63,246 bases of DNA. It comes from SIG480 sp045586595. GTDB taxonomy: Bacteria; Bacillota; Clostridia; Oscillospirales; JAAYXM01. Below the pieces are notes generated by a model. The model saw only the letters and a list, made by a program, of their open reading frames with translations. It searched no databases and was not told the DNA's origin. This document shows, in pieces, positions 43,510 to 52,246 of this stretch (positions are counted from its first letter, which is position 1; every line of letters begins with the position of its first letter). The stretch is from the NCBI GenBank assembly GCA_045586595.1, contig JAZNAQ010000053.1:1-63246 (forward strand), read 5' to 3'. The translations under genes and the position numbers were made by a program.

Positions 43510-44949
43510 TTAAAACATATCGGGGATGTCTTCGCCGCGGGAGAGAATTTCAAAGCTCTCTAAAAGCTCGCGAACCTCCTCTACGGCAACGTAGAATTCT
43601 GCCGCCTTGCCGTCTACGACAGCTGCATACCTGCGCTCATTCACCTCAAAAAGCTCAAGCGTCGTGGTACTGCCTGATTTAAGTGACATGGTTGCCTTTA
43701 TCGCGCGTTTGCCGTATTTCATACCGCTTGCTGCCTCTTCGGCGACAGAAAAACGGATAGTGCGCAGGAAAAGGTTTGTCGCGTTACTGCCGGTAAGCGT
43801 TTTGCCGTCATATACACCGGTAAGTGTTTTACCACTTGTCTTGAGAGAAAGGGTATGACGTGCACCGCCTGCAAGCTCATAGGTAATGTCCGAAACAGCG
43901 TCTGACTTATAGTACCAGATAAGCGGCGATGAAATGTCAGCATAGCTGAGGCTCTCAAGGTCACAGTCTTTCTCTGTTGCAATGACTGTGGGGATACCGT
44001 CTGGCATAACGTATCGGCCCCCGTCCGGGGTTTTGTTGCCGATAAGAAGCGAAACGTCTGCGCCCTCGGATGTTGTGAACCTGAGTTTTACGGGATTATC
44101 AAGGCCGTATTTGTTTAAGTCCTTCGGGTTGTCCTCGATAAGCTCTGTTGCCTTAATCGCGATTACCTTATCAAGAAGCTTCGGCCCGACTGTATCGGGA
44201 TTTGTATCGCGTGAGATAGGCGAGGTTATGGCATAGTCTGCAACAAGCATAGCCTCAGTATCGGATGTGTCCTTTTCTTCGTCGGCTTCGGGCTTTCTCA
44301 CAACAGTAATTGGAGCGCGGCCTGCCTTTGTTACGGTGACGCTTGTCAGAAGGTCTGTTGAAGAAATTGCATTAAAGAGAGTTATGTCTCGGTAGTCTGA
44401 TTTTGTCTTCATAAGAGCATCTGCAGTGCTTGCGCCAATAGTATAAACCGTGTTGCTGTCGATAAGGCGGACATACATGCCCTCGCCAAGCGGAGTGCGG
44501 CTGCCGAGCAGAAGCCCGATTTTCTCGCCGTCGGTAAAGGTGACGTCAATTTTTCGCGCGGGCTTTTCAAAGCCGAACGCCGCGCCATCGTCTTCGCCGA
44601 TTTCTTCAAGGGCAGAGAGGTGCCCGATATAGCTTGAAAGGGTCGTCATATCGCTCTCGCTGTAGCGGAGAAGCTCCCCTGCATCGCGCATAGTAGCCGT
44701 CTTAACGCCTATGCCGGTTTTCGAGTAATCAATCGCAAAGCTCTCACCGGAGTTGGTTGTTATTTCAATGCTTTTAATCTCCTCTGCCGCGCGGTCTATA
44801 ATTTTTACTGAATTAACGGACAAATCAGGCAAAACAACATCGTTTCCGCTGCTGCTTGCGTCGGGCATAAGCTTAATTGTCGCAAAGGCTGCAACTGCGA
44901 TTATAACGAAGATTATAGCTGTTATTATAACAGGTTTAAACTGTTTCAT
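43510..44949 (-). CDS. DUF4340-domain membrane-anchored protein
   Basis: The 479-aa protein has one N-terminal transmembrane helix (about 7-27) and a large extracellular part made of repeated beta-rich units. Examples are IKSIEITTNSGESFAIDYSK and VTKAGRAPITVVR, as in DUF4340 proteins. These genes recur next to Gld-like ABC exporters, where the product is probably a periplasmic-side partner. It is the last gene of the four-gene operon. No enzymatic motif was seen. Confidence 0.82.
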   Translation of the reverse strand: MKQFKPVIITAIIFVIIAVAAFATIKLMPDASSSGNDVVLPDLSVNSVKIIDRAAEEIKSIEITTNSGESFAIDYSKTGIGVKTATMRDAGELLRYSESDMTTLSSYIGHLSALEEIGEDDGAAFGFEKPARKIDVTFTDGEKIGLLLGSRTPLGEGMYVRLIDSNTVYTIGASTADALMKTKSDYRDITLFNAISSTDLLTSVTVTKAGRAPITVVRKPEADEEKDTSDTEAMLVADYAITSPISRDTNPDTVGPKLLDKVIAIKATELIEDNPKDLNKYGLDNPVKLRFTTSEGADVSLLIGNKTPDGGRYVMPDGIPTVIATEKDCDLESLSYADISSPLIWYYKSDAVSDITYELAGGARHTLSLKTSGKTLTGVYDGKTLTGSNATNLFLRTIRFSVAEEAASGMKYGKRAIKATMSLKSGSTTTLELFEVNERRYAAVVDGKAAEFYVAVEEVRELLESFEILSRGEDIPDMF

Positions 44950-44960
44950 AGAAAAACTCC

Positions 44961-46400
44961 CTACCTGTTCTTTCTTCTGATAAACATAAATACTCCCGCC
45001 GCGAGAATAAGAACCGGTATTATATAGACAAGAATAATCTGAACAACGCGAGTTCCTGCCTCGGTGATGTTGAGGTCATAGCTTGATACGACTTTAGGCA
45101 TGATTTGCATTGTGAGCGTGTTGGGGTTTGCGTAGTCAACAACGCGTGTGAGAAGTGTGTTGTTAAACGAACGCGAAATCTCTGCGATTTCATCGCTTGC
45201 AAAGCCTGCTGTGCCGAATACAGCGACTCGGGATATGCCATCCGTGCCCGATGTGCCGAGCGCGCGCTCGCCTATTGCAGCAACGGTAAACGGGCCTTTA
45301 ATATCGTCACTCCCGCGCTTAAGGACCTTTATCGGGCTGTCTGCCGAGAGAAGCTTGCCGTAAGAGGTTTTTGCACTTCTTAAAATTTCGAGAGTACGCA
45401 TATAGCCTTTTTCGGCAAACGTAATGTTTACAGGGCGCGTGAGCGGCGAAATAGCCATAAGCTGGCCCTGAAGCTCTTTGTCAACAACGTCGTTTTCTAC
45501 AAGCTCAGCGATGACATATGCCTCTGACATATATGAGCTTGACTCATCACATACAAGATAAGCCGGGAACTCAAACCCCCACTCGGCAAGATAGCGCTCA
45601 AGTACAGGGAGTTTTGGCGTTGTTATGCTCCAGAACACATACAGGCAGCTACCGTCGCGGGCGAGGAAGCTTTCGAGCGCTGAGATTTCATCTGCTGAGA
45701 AATCTGCTGTAGGCGCAGAAATTACGAGGTTGTTGATGCCTTCGGGGACGCCCGAAAGAAGGTCTACCGACGAGGTTTCAAAGTTGTTGCCTTCAAAGAT
45801 GTCGGCAAGGGCCGGGACCTCGGTCTCGTTGTGGCCTGTAACAAACCCCGCAGAGGATACCTCGTCGCTTGATACATACATAATAGCGGCAGAGAGCATC
45901 TCTTCGCTCTCATAATATATTTTGTTTGATTTAGTTCCCTCTATCCTGTACGCAAACTCCTGGCTCTCAACCACGGTATAACGCTCAGGCCCCTCAATTA
46001 CGAGGGCGCCCGGCCTGCAGTTGCGGGCTTTGGGATATTTATCAAAGAACTGAGGGTTTTTGTTCGGGTCAATAAACTCATAGCTTATCTTGCCACCGGA
46101 ATGTGAGCCATAACGCTGAATCATCTCCAGTGCATTTTTTGAGTATTGCCCTTTCTCCATTTCCGCGCGGGTTGAGAGAATATAGATGTTTATGTCATCA
46201 CTAACCTCACGGAGAATCTCCTTTGTCTGCTCAGACAGCGTAAACTGTCCGGACTCTGTAAGGTCAAGCTTTAGCGAGAAACGGTCGGTTAAAAAACCGG
46301 CAAATATATTTACAACTACGACAAGCGCAATAAACACGATTACAAACAGCGTTGATGCCGAGCCATATTTAAATTTTCGCAAGTCAAAATTAAGCTTCAT
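44961..46400 (-). CDS. GldG-like auxiliary component of an ABC exporter
   Basis: The 479-aa protein has a transmembrane helix near each end (about 16-36 and 450-472). In between is a GldG/ABC_transp_aux domain with YILSTRAEMEKGQYSKNAL, VTGHNETEVPALADIFEG and a LARDGSCLYVFW segment. The family resembles the IFT52/GIFT fold and was named from Bacteroidetes gliding, but homologues occur in Firmicutes that do not glide. It lies 12 bp after the permease gene and probably associates with it. Confidence 0.85.
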   Translation of the reverse strand: MKLNFDLRKFKYGSASTLFVIVFIALVVVVNIFAGFLTDRFSLKLDLTESGQFTLSEQTKEILREVSDDINIYILSTRAEMEKGQYSKNALEMIQRYGSHSGGKISYEFIDPNKNPQFFDKYPKARNCRPGALVIEGPERYTVVESQEFAYRIEGTKSNKIYYESEEMLSAAIMYVSSDEVSSAGFVTGHNETEVPALADIFEGNNFETSSVDLLSGVPEGINNLVISAPTADFSADEISALESFLARDGSCLYVFWSITTPKLPVLERYLAEWGFEFPAYLVCDESSSYMSEAYVIAELVENDVVDKELQGQLMAISPLTRPVNITFAEKGYMRTLEILRSAKTSYGKLLSADSPIKVLKRGSDDIKGPFTVAAIGERALGTSGTDGISRVAVFGTAGFASDEIAEISRSFNNTLLTRVVDYANPNTLTMQIMPKVVSSYDLNITEAGTRVVQIILVYIIPVLILAAGVFMFIRRKNR

Positions 46401-46412
46401 GGCAATCCCCTC

Positions 46413-47117
46413 CTAACTCCAGCGGCGCTTTTCTATCACACGCGAGGTGAGGAACAGAAAAACAACCGTAAGGCTTATAAAATATACCACATCCGAAAGG
46501 GAAAACCTGCCGTAGAAAAAGTTTGCGTATCTTGTGATGATTGAGAGAAATGACGCGACGGTTGATACAATGTCAACGTCGGTGCTCTTGAATATGAGGT
46601 CTAAAAAGAAGAACAATGAGAGTGTTGCAATCGAAAAGAGCGCAGAGATAATCTGGCTCTCCGTGAGCGATGACATAAACTGTGAAATAGCAATATATGC
46701 CGCCGCCGCAAGCGTTATCGCAACGTAGTTGCCAACGGTTATCGCAACCTCGGGCGTGCCGTACAGCGCAGAAAGCAGGGGGTATACAAGCGTAAGAGAA
46801 AGCGAGATAAGGAAGACGCACATTGCGGCAAGAAACTTACCGAGAACAATCTCGTCGGTTGTGACGGGAGCAGTCAGAAGAAGCTGATCTGTCTTCTGCT
46901 TTTTCTCCTCGCTCCATATACGCATGGTCATGAGCGGGATTAAGAAAATCATCGCAATGAGCATGATGTTGAATATATTGATAAAGCTACTCTGATACTC
47001 TTTTACGCAGGTCTGGTAATAGAAGAGGTTCATAACAAATGCAAACACTGCACAGTAAGCCCAGCCGATACCGCCAGTAAAGTATGAGCGAAACTCGCGC
47101 TTGAATATAGCTGTCAT
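46413..47117 (-). CDS. ABC-2 type permease (GldF-like)
   Basis: The 234-aa membrane protein has six hydrophobic segments. Its N-terminus MTAIFKREFRSYFTGGIGWA and the cytoplasmic MRIWSEEKKQKTDQLLLTAP are typical of ABC-2/GldF permeases. It overlaps the ATPase gene by four bases. The transported substrate is unknown. Confidence 0.88.
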   Translation of the reverse strand: MTAIFKREFRSYFTGGIGWAYCAVFAFVMNLFYYQTCVKEYQSSFINIFNIMLIAMIFLIPLMTMRIWSEEKKQKTDQLLLTAPVTTDEIVLGKFLAAMCVFLISLSLTLVYPLLSALYGTPEVAITVGNYVAITLAAAAYIAISQFMSSLTESQIISALFSIATLSLFFFLDLIFKSTDVDIVSTVASFLSIITRYANFFYGRFSLSDVVYFISLTVVFLFLTSRVIEKRRWS

Positions 47118-48040
47118 ATGTTATTTCCCCCTTTCTTTGTAAGGCGGGCAAATACCGCCTCTAGCGAAACGTCAACGGGAGCAAACGAAAGAAGCGGGAG
47201 GTCGTTCTGTGCCGCGGCATAGAAAACATCGCGTCGGATGTCTGCGCCCTCTTCTGCCGTAAGAGCATAGCTTCCGCCGTCGTACGTTACGTCGCAAACG
47301 CCTTCGATTGCCGCGAGAACAGGAACAATCTTTTCGCTGTCGCCCTCAATATGAGCGATAAACTTGTTCTCGCCGCCGATGTTGCGCATGAGGTTTTCTA
47401 CCGTGTCGTCTGCTACGATTTCGCCGTCGTTTATAACGACTACGCGCTCGCATACGGCACAAACCTCGGGGATGATGTGAGTTGAGAGGATAACGGTGCG
47501 CTCTGCACCGAGATTCTTTATAAGGTTTCTTATTTCGACTATCTGGTTCGGGTCAAGGCCGACTGTCGGCTCGTCGAGAATGAGAACATCGGGGTCGCCG
47601 ATAAGTGCCTGAGCAATGCCGACGCGCTGTTTATAACCCTTTGAGAGGTTTTTGATAACGCGCGGGCGTACGTGCGATATACCTACCAGCTCGCAGATTT
47701 TATCAAGATGCTCTCGTCTCTTTGCCTTTGCGCCCTTGAGCTCATAGACAAAGTTTAAGTATTCATCTACCGTCATATCAAAATACAGCGGGGGCTGTTC
47801 GGGCAGGTATCCTATGTGGCGGCGCGCCTCAAGCGCGTCGTCGAGCACGTCATATCCTGCGATGGATGCACTGCCGCCGCTTGCAGAGAGATAGCCCGTG
47901 AGGACGTTCATAGTAGTGCTCTTCCCTGCGCCGTTAGGCCCCAAAAAGCCGATAATTTCGCCCTTTTGCACCTCAAAGGAGATACCCTTGACCGCAACCT
48001 TCGGGCCATATCGCTTGGACAGGTTGTTAATTTTAATCAT
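47114..48040 (-). CDS. ABC transporter ATP-binding protein (GldA-like)
   Basis: The 308-aa ATPase has Walker A GPNGAGKSTT (about 34-43), the signature LSKGYKQRVGIAQAL, Walker B VLILDEPTVGLDP and a switch His in LSTHIIPE. A C-terminal extension (about 225-308) is typical of exporters of this type. It is the first gene of the operon with permease, GldG-like and DUF4340 genes. The start is ATG after AGGAG. Confidence 0.9.
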   Translation of the reverse strand: MIKINNLSKRYGPKVAVKGISFEVQKGEIIGFLGPNGAGKSTTMNVLTGYLSASGGSASIAGYDVLDDALEARRHIGYLPEQPPLYFDMTVDEYLNFVYELKGAKAKRREHLDKICELVGISHVRPRVIKNLSKGYKQRVGIAQALIGDPDVLILDEPTVGLDPNQIVEIRNLIKNLGAERTVILSTHIIPEVCAVCERVVVINDGEIVADDTVENLMRNIGGENKFIAHIEGDSEKIVPVLAAIEGVCDVTYDGGSYALTAEEGADIRRDVFYAAAQNDLPLLSFAPVDVSLEAVFARLTKKGGNNI

Positions 48041-48080
48041 TTACTCTCAAACTCCTATTGCAAAATAGTTATCGTTACTA

Positions 48081-48193
48081 CGGGTCCAGGGCGGGAGCCC
48101 TGGTCGTTTCAAGGGGATTGAAAAGGGGGAAATCGAAATCCCCCTTTTCGTTTTGCTACTTTTGCAATCAAAAGTAGGCCCGCCCGGCAGGGC
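48081..48193. repeat. Family-1 intergenic hairpin repeat, copy 5
   Basis: The copy has CCAGGGC/GCCCTGG, GGGGGAAATCG with its complement, CTACTTTTG/CAAAAGTAG and GCCCGCCCGGCAGGGC. It is almost identical to copy 3 and lies between aspS and the ABC operon. Confidence 0.9.
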
Positions 48194-48262
48194 AAAGTGA
48201 CTCAAGAAAGAGTATGCCTAAATAATGGCGGAAACCCACATTTTACAAAACAAACAAAAAGC

Positions 48263-50053
48263 TTATTCCTTATCTTCCGTAATTGCAATGTGCAAATCGG
48301 TAAGCTGGACATCCTCTACAAAGTCGGGGCTTGCCATCATAATCTCTGATGCGTTCTGCACCTTCGGGAACGCAATAACATCGCGGATTGAATCAGTGCC
48401 CGCAAGAAGCATTACAAGCCTGTCAAGGCCGAATGCAAGCCCGCCGTGAGGCGGTGCGCCGTATGAGAAGGCCTCTATCATGTGGCCGAAGCGGTCATTT
48501 GCCGACTCTTTTGTAAAGCCGAGTGCCTCAAACATTTTCTCCTGCAGGTCAGATGAGTGAATACGGATAGAGCCGCCGCCTGCTTCGTTACCGTTTATAA
48601 CAAGGTCGTACGCCTTTGCGCGTGCGCGGGCAGGGTCTGTCATCATAGTGTCAACGTCCTCGTCCATGGGAGCTGTGAACGGATGGTGCTTTGCGACATA
48701 TCTGTTCTCCTCCTCGTCGTACTCAAAGAGCGGGAACTCAACAATCCAGAAGATGTCGTATCTGTCGGGATCTATAACGTCGAGCCTTTTTGCACACTCA
48801 CAGCGCAATGCGCCGAGCGATGCCTTTACAACTTCGTCGTTTCCGTCGGCTACAACAAAGATAACGTCGCCGCTTGCCGCCCCTGCGCGGTCGATAATCG
48901 CCTTGACTTCTCCCTCTGTGAGGAACTTAGCAAAGCTACTTGACATCGTACCGTCTTCTGCAAGCTTAAGCCATGCAAGGCCCTTTGCGCGGTAGGTCTT
49001 AACCCACTCAGCAAGACCGTCGATTTCTTTTCTTGCAAACTTTGCGCCGCCGTCAACCTTAATCATGCGGACACTGCCGCCTGCCTCAATCGCGCCTGAG
49101 AAAACCTTAAACTCGCAGGTCTTTGCAATGTCTGAAATATCCTGAAGCTCAAAGCCGAAGCGTGTATCCGGCTTGTCCGAGCCAAAACGCTCCATGGCCT
49201 CGGCATATGTCATACGCGGAAGAGGGAGAGAAATTTTCTTGCCGAGAATTTTCTCCCAAAGCGTTGCCACAAAGCCCTCGTTTACAGAGATAACGTCGTC
49301 AACGTCTGCAAATGACATTTCAAGGTCAATCTGTGTAAACTCCGGCTGGCGGTCTGCGCGCAAGTCTTCGTCGCGGAAGCAGCGCGCAATCTGCATATAT
49401 CTGTCAAAGCCCGCGAGCATAAGAAGCTGCTTATACTGCTGCGGTGACTGCGGGAGTGCGTAAAACTTGCCCGGATGAACGCGGCTGGGCACGAGATAGT
49501 CGCGCGCACCCTCGGGGGTAGACTTTGTGAGGATAGGTGTCTCAATCTCGTAGAAGCCGTTTTCGTCGTAATAGTCACGCGCAATCTTTGTTATGCGGTG
49601 ACGGAGCGCAATCTTTCTCTGCATATCAGGGCGGCGCAGGTCAAGATAGCGGTACTTTAAGCGGAGAACGTCGTTAACGTCGCTGTCTTCGACAATCTCA
49701 AACGGTGTTGTCTGTGCCTTTGAGAGAATACGCATATCGGAAGCGAGGATTTCGACAGCACCCGTCGGGATGCGGTCGGTGATTGCGCCCTCACCGCGGC
49801 TGCGGACGTTTCCGCGCACAGAGAGAACAAACTCGCTCCTTACTGTAAATGCCTTTTTAAACAACTCGGCATTTTCTGCCTCGTCAAACGTACACTGCAC
49901 TATTCCCGAGCGGTCACGCAGGTCGATGAATATAAGGCCGCCGAGGTTTCTCATACGCTGAACCCAGCCACAGACGGTTGCCTCCTGCCCTATATGCTCT
50001 GCGCGGAACTCGCCGCAGTATTTTGTTCGCTTCATTCCTGTGATGTTTTCCAT
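48263..50053 (-). CDS. aspS: Aspartate-tRNA ligase
   Basis: The 596-aa bacterial-type AspRS has an N-terminal OB-fold (VCGWVQRMRNLGGLIFIDLR), the class II motif 2 region FRDEDLRADRQPEFTQ, a GAD insertion domain (about 285-420) and motif 3 GLAFGLDRLVML. Whether it is discriminating or also charges tRNA-Asn was not determined. Its ATG overlaps the hisS stop (TAATG). Confidence 0.96.
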   Translation of the reverse strand: MENITGMKRTKYCGEFRAEHIGQEATVCGWVQRMRNLGGLIFIDLRDRSGIVQCTFDEAENAELFKKAFTVRSEFVLSVRGNVRSRGEGAITDRIPTGAVEILASDMRILSKAQTTPFEIVEDSDVNDVLRLKYRYLDLRRPDMQRKIALRHRITKIARDYYDENGFYEIETPILTKSTPEGARDYLVPSRVHPGKFYALPQSPQQYKQLLMLAGFDRYMQIARCFRDEDLRADRQPEFTQIDLEMSFADVDDVISVNEGFVATLWEKILGKKISLPLPRMTYAEAMERFGSDKPDTRFGFELQDISDIAKTCEFKVFSGAIEAGGSVRMIKVDGGAKFARKEIDGLAEWVKTYRAKGLAWLKLAEDGTMSSSFAKFLTEGEVKAIIDRAGAASGDVIFVVADGNDEVVKASLGALRCECAKRLDVIDPDRYDIFWIVEFPLFEYDEEENRYVAKHHPFTAPMDEDVDTMMTDPARARAKAYDLVINGNEAGGGSIRIHSSDLQEKMFEALGFTKESANDRFGHMIEAFSYGAPPHGGLAFGLDRLVMLLAGTDSIRDVIAFPKVQNASEIMMASPDFVEDVQLTDLHIAITEDKE

Positions 50054-51321
50054 TATAATGAGCCTCCAATCCGAGCCTTTATATCACTTGCTGCGAGCGC
50101 ACATTCCTGCATCTCGCCACTGTCCATGTTCTTTATTGTTATTTTGCCCTCGGCTATTTCGTTGCCGCCGATTACTATTGAGTATTTTGCACCGATTTTC
50201 CCCGCATATTTCATCTGCGCCTTGAGCGAGCGGCCTGTTGTGTCGCGCTCTGCAGAAACTCCGAGTGCGCGCAGAGAGTATACAAGCTTGTGTGCAAAAA
50301 GCTCCGACTCTGTGTCTGCGTGTGCAATAAACACGTCGGGCACGAGGCGGTCGTTTGAAAGCTTGCCCTCAGCCTCGAGCGTCAGAATAAGACGCTCAAT
50401 GCCGCAGCCAAACCCGAGCCCTGCTGTTTCAGGGCCGCCAAGACTCTCGACAAGGCCGTTGTACCTGCCGCCGCCCAGCACGGTTGACTGTGCGCCGAGT
50501 TTGTCCGAGACGAACTCAAATACAGTGTTTGTGTAATAGTCAAGCCCGCGCACGAGCATCGGGTCAAGTGTGTATTTTATGCCTATTTCGTCAAGGCAGG
50601 ATTTAAGCTTTTCAAAATGGTCGCGGCAAGAATCGCATAGAAAATCGGTAACCTTCGGCGCGTCCTTTGAAATGCTCTTGCAAATCTCGCTCTTGCAGTC
50701 GAGTATTCTCATCGGGTTGCGCTCAAGCCTGTCGTTGCAGGTGTCGCAAAGCTCTGATTTCTTGCCTGCAAAAAACTCCTTAAGGGCTGCGTGGTATGCC
50801 TTGCGGCACTCCTTACAGCCGCATGAGTTTAAGTGAAGCTCGGTGTCTGTTATGCCAAGCTCAGAGAGGAGCGTTGCGCCGAGAGAAATAACCTCGGCAT
50901 CGGCTGTCGCATCATATGCGCCGAAGCACTCAACACCGAACTGGTGATGCTCACGGAGTCTGCCCGCCTGTGGTTTTTCGTATCTGAAGTTCGGGGCAAT
51001 GTAGTACACCTTGAGTGGGAGACCCTTTGCGTGGAGTGAGTGCTCAATAAAGGCTCTGACAACGCTTGCCGTGCCCTCAGGGCGGAGAGCAATGTGGCGA
51101 TCGCCCTTGTCGTAGAAGTCGTACATCTCTTTCTGAACAACGTCTGTCGTATCGCCTACGCCGCGGTCAAATAGTGCCGCGTCCTCAAACGTCGGGAAGC
51201 GTATCTCGCGGAAACCGAAGCGGTGTGCGAGATTACGCAATTTCTCTTCAAGTATCTGCCATGCCCGCGACTCTTCCGGGAGAACGTCCTTCGTCCCGCG
51301 CGGTGCCGTAATCTTTTCCAT
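50053..51321 (-). CDS. hisS: Histidine-tRNA ligase
   Basis: The 422-aa class II synthetase has LRPEGTASVVRAFIEH (motif 2 region), GRLREHHQFG, the HisA-type GGRYNGLVE and motif 3 GFGCGIERLIL, plus the C-terminal anticodon-binding domain (about 325-422). It is followed by aspS in the same operon, as in many Firmicutes. The leader is short, so no T-box is expected. Confidence 0.96.
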   Translation of the reverse strand: MEKITAPRGTKDVLPEESRAWQILEEKLRNLAHRFGFREIRFPTFEDAALFDRGVGDTTDVVQKEMYDFYDKGDRHIALRPEGTASVVRAFIEHSLHAKGLPLKVYYIAPNFRYEKPQAGRLREHHQFGVECFGAYDATADAEVISLGATLLSELGITDTELHLNSCGCKECRKAYHAALKEFFAGKKSELCDTCNDRLERNPMRILDCKSEICKSISKDAPKVTDFLCDSCRDHFEKLKSCLDEIGIKYTLDPMLVRGLDYYTNTVFEFVSDKLGAQSTVLGGGRYNGLVESLGGPETAGLGFGCGIERLILTLEAEGKLSNDRLVPDVFIAHADTESELFAHKLVYSLRALGVSAERDTTGRSLKAQMKYAGKIGAKYSIVIGGNEIAEGKITIKNMDSGEMQECALAASDIKARIGGSL

Positions 51322-51373
51322 GAAATCACTCTGCCTTTTATCATATTAAAATATAAACTGTTATATCTAAAAA

Positions 51374-51402
51374 ATTTTATCTTATTTACGGCGAATTGTC
51401 AA
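51374..51402 (-). promoter_or_regulatory. hisS-aspS promoter
   Basis: On the minus strand TTGACA (51397-51402) and TAAAAT (51374-51379) are 17 bp apart, leaving about 45 nt of leader. Confidence 0.7.
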
Positions 51403-51504
51403 TACTTTGCCGCTTTGAGGAACTGGTAAATGTTTTGCATTTAAATTGAGTTGTAACAGTAATATAATAAGTTTACAAAAAATTTAAAGAGAGGTATATA
51501 CATA

Positions 51505-51750
51505 ATGAAAGCATTTAAGGTAAATGCAGACACGGTAGCCGCGCTTATATCCTGTGAGGAGTTTGAAGTTTCGGGCAGTGATAGGGTTTTGAGTCTTGCT
51601 CGTGAAGCGTTTTCACAGCTCGGTGAGAGCGTTTCTGAGAATGTGGACGTAACAGCGTTTAAAAAAGGTGGAAACATTCTTCTTTTTGCCGAAAAAAAGA
51701 GACGGAAAGCCTGCTTTGACATAACAGAATGGTACCCATCGATGATGTAG
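51505..51750 (+). CDS. Small hypothetical protein
   Basis: This 81-aa protein has no signal peptide and no family I recognise. The sequence alternates short beta-like stretches with a central Ser/Glu-rich helix and a basic patch AEKKRRKACFD near the C-terminus. It is preceded by GAGAGG and followed by a strong terminator, so it is likely a real single gene. The function is unknown. Confidence 0.6.
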   Translation: MKAFKVNADTVAALISCEEFEVSGSDRVLSLAREAFSQLGESVSENVDVTAFKKGGNILLFAEKKRRKACFDITEWYPSMM

Positions 51751-51751
51751 A

Positions 51752-51778
51752 AAAAGCCTCCCTTCCGGGAGGTTTTTT
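51752..51778 (+). terminator. Terminator of the 81-aa gene
   Basis: CCTCCC (51757-51762) pairs with GGGAGG (51767-51772) around TTCC, followed by six Ts, directly after the stop codon. Confidence 0.85.
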
Positions 51779-51788
51779 ATTGTGACTA

Positions 51789-51844
51789 TTGACAAAGCAT
51801 TTATACCATGCTATACTAACTGTACTAATACAAGTAATACAGTT
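51789..51844 (+). promoter_or_regulatory. Promoter and operator of the GntR-ABC operon
   Basis: TTGACA (51789-51794) and TATACT (51812-51817) are 17 bp apart. Immediately downstream an interrupted palindrome, AACTGTA (51818-51824) and TACAGTT (51838-51844), overlaps the start point. Its position and symmetry fit binding by the YtrA-type regulator encoded next. Confidence 0.65.
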
Positions 51845-51865
51845 GGAGAGCGAGGAGGTGAGCTG

Positions 51866-52246
51866 ATGATAAATCTTGACTATAAAAGTGGTGCAACCCT
51901 GCATGAGCAGATAGAGCAGGAGATAAAAAACCTTGTCATAAACGGGGCTCTCAAACCGGATGAGCAGCTTCCGTCCGTCAGAGAGCTCTCTATTGAGCTT
52001 ACGGTAAACCCGAACACCGTGCAAAGGGCGTACAAACAACTTGAGCAGGATGGGTTTATCTACAGCATAAAAGGCAAGGGCAACTTTGTTGCCGCGATAA
52101 GCGCGAGCTTTTCAGAAAAGCGGCGTGACGAAGTGTACCAAGGCTTTGGCGCCATGGTGCGCGAGCTTAAATATTTAGGCGAGGACAAAAGCAGGCTCAT
52201 TGATATTATTGACGATATATATTCAAAAAAGGAGGAATCCCGATGA
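51866..52246 (+). CDS. GntR-family regulator, YtrA subfamily
   Basis: The 126-aa protein has an N-terminal winged helix of the GntR type, LHEQIEQEIKNLVINGALKP through SVRELSIELTVNPNTVQRAY (about 12-60). The short C-terminal helical tail of the YtrA subfamily follows. These proteins usually repress the ABC transporter operon they head. The start follows GAGGAGG; in-frame codons upstream were rejected as they cover the promoter. It overlaps the ATPase gene by four bases. Confidence 0.9.
   Translation: MINLDYKSGATLHEQIEQEIKNLVINGALKPDEQLPSVRELSIELTVNPNTVQRAYKQLEQDGFIYSIKGKGNFVAAISASFSEKRRDEVYQGFGAMVRELKYLGEDKSRLIDIIDDIYSKKEESR

Noticed and set aside
2420..48193. CRISPR array from the repeated elements
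   Set aside because: The repeats are dispersed over tens of kilobases, not regularly spaced, and no cas genes are present.
51322..51373. T-box leader for hisS
   Set aside because: The leader after the promoter is only about 45 nt, too short for a T-box.
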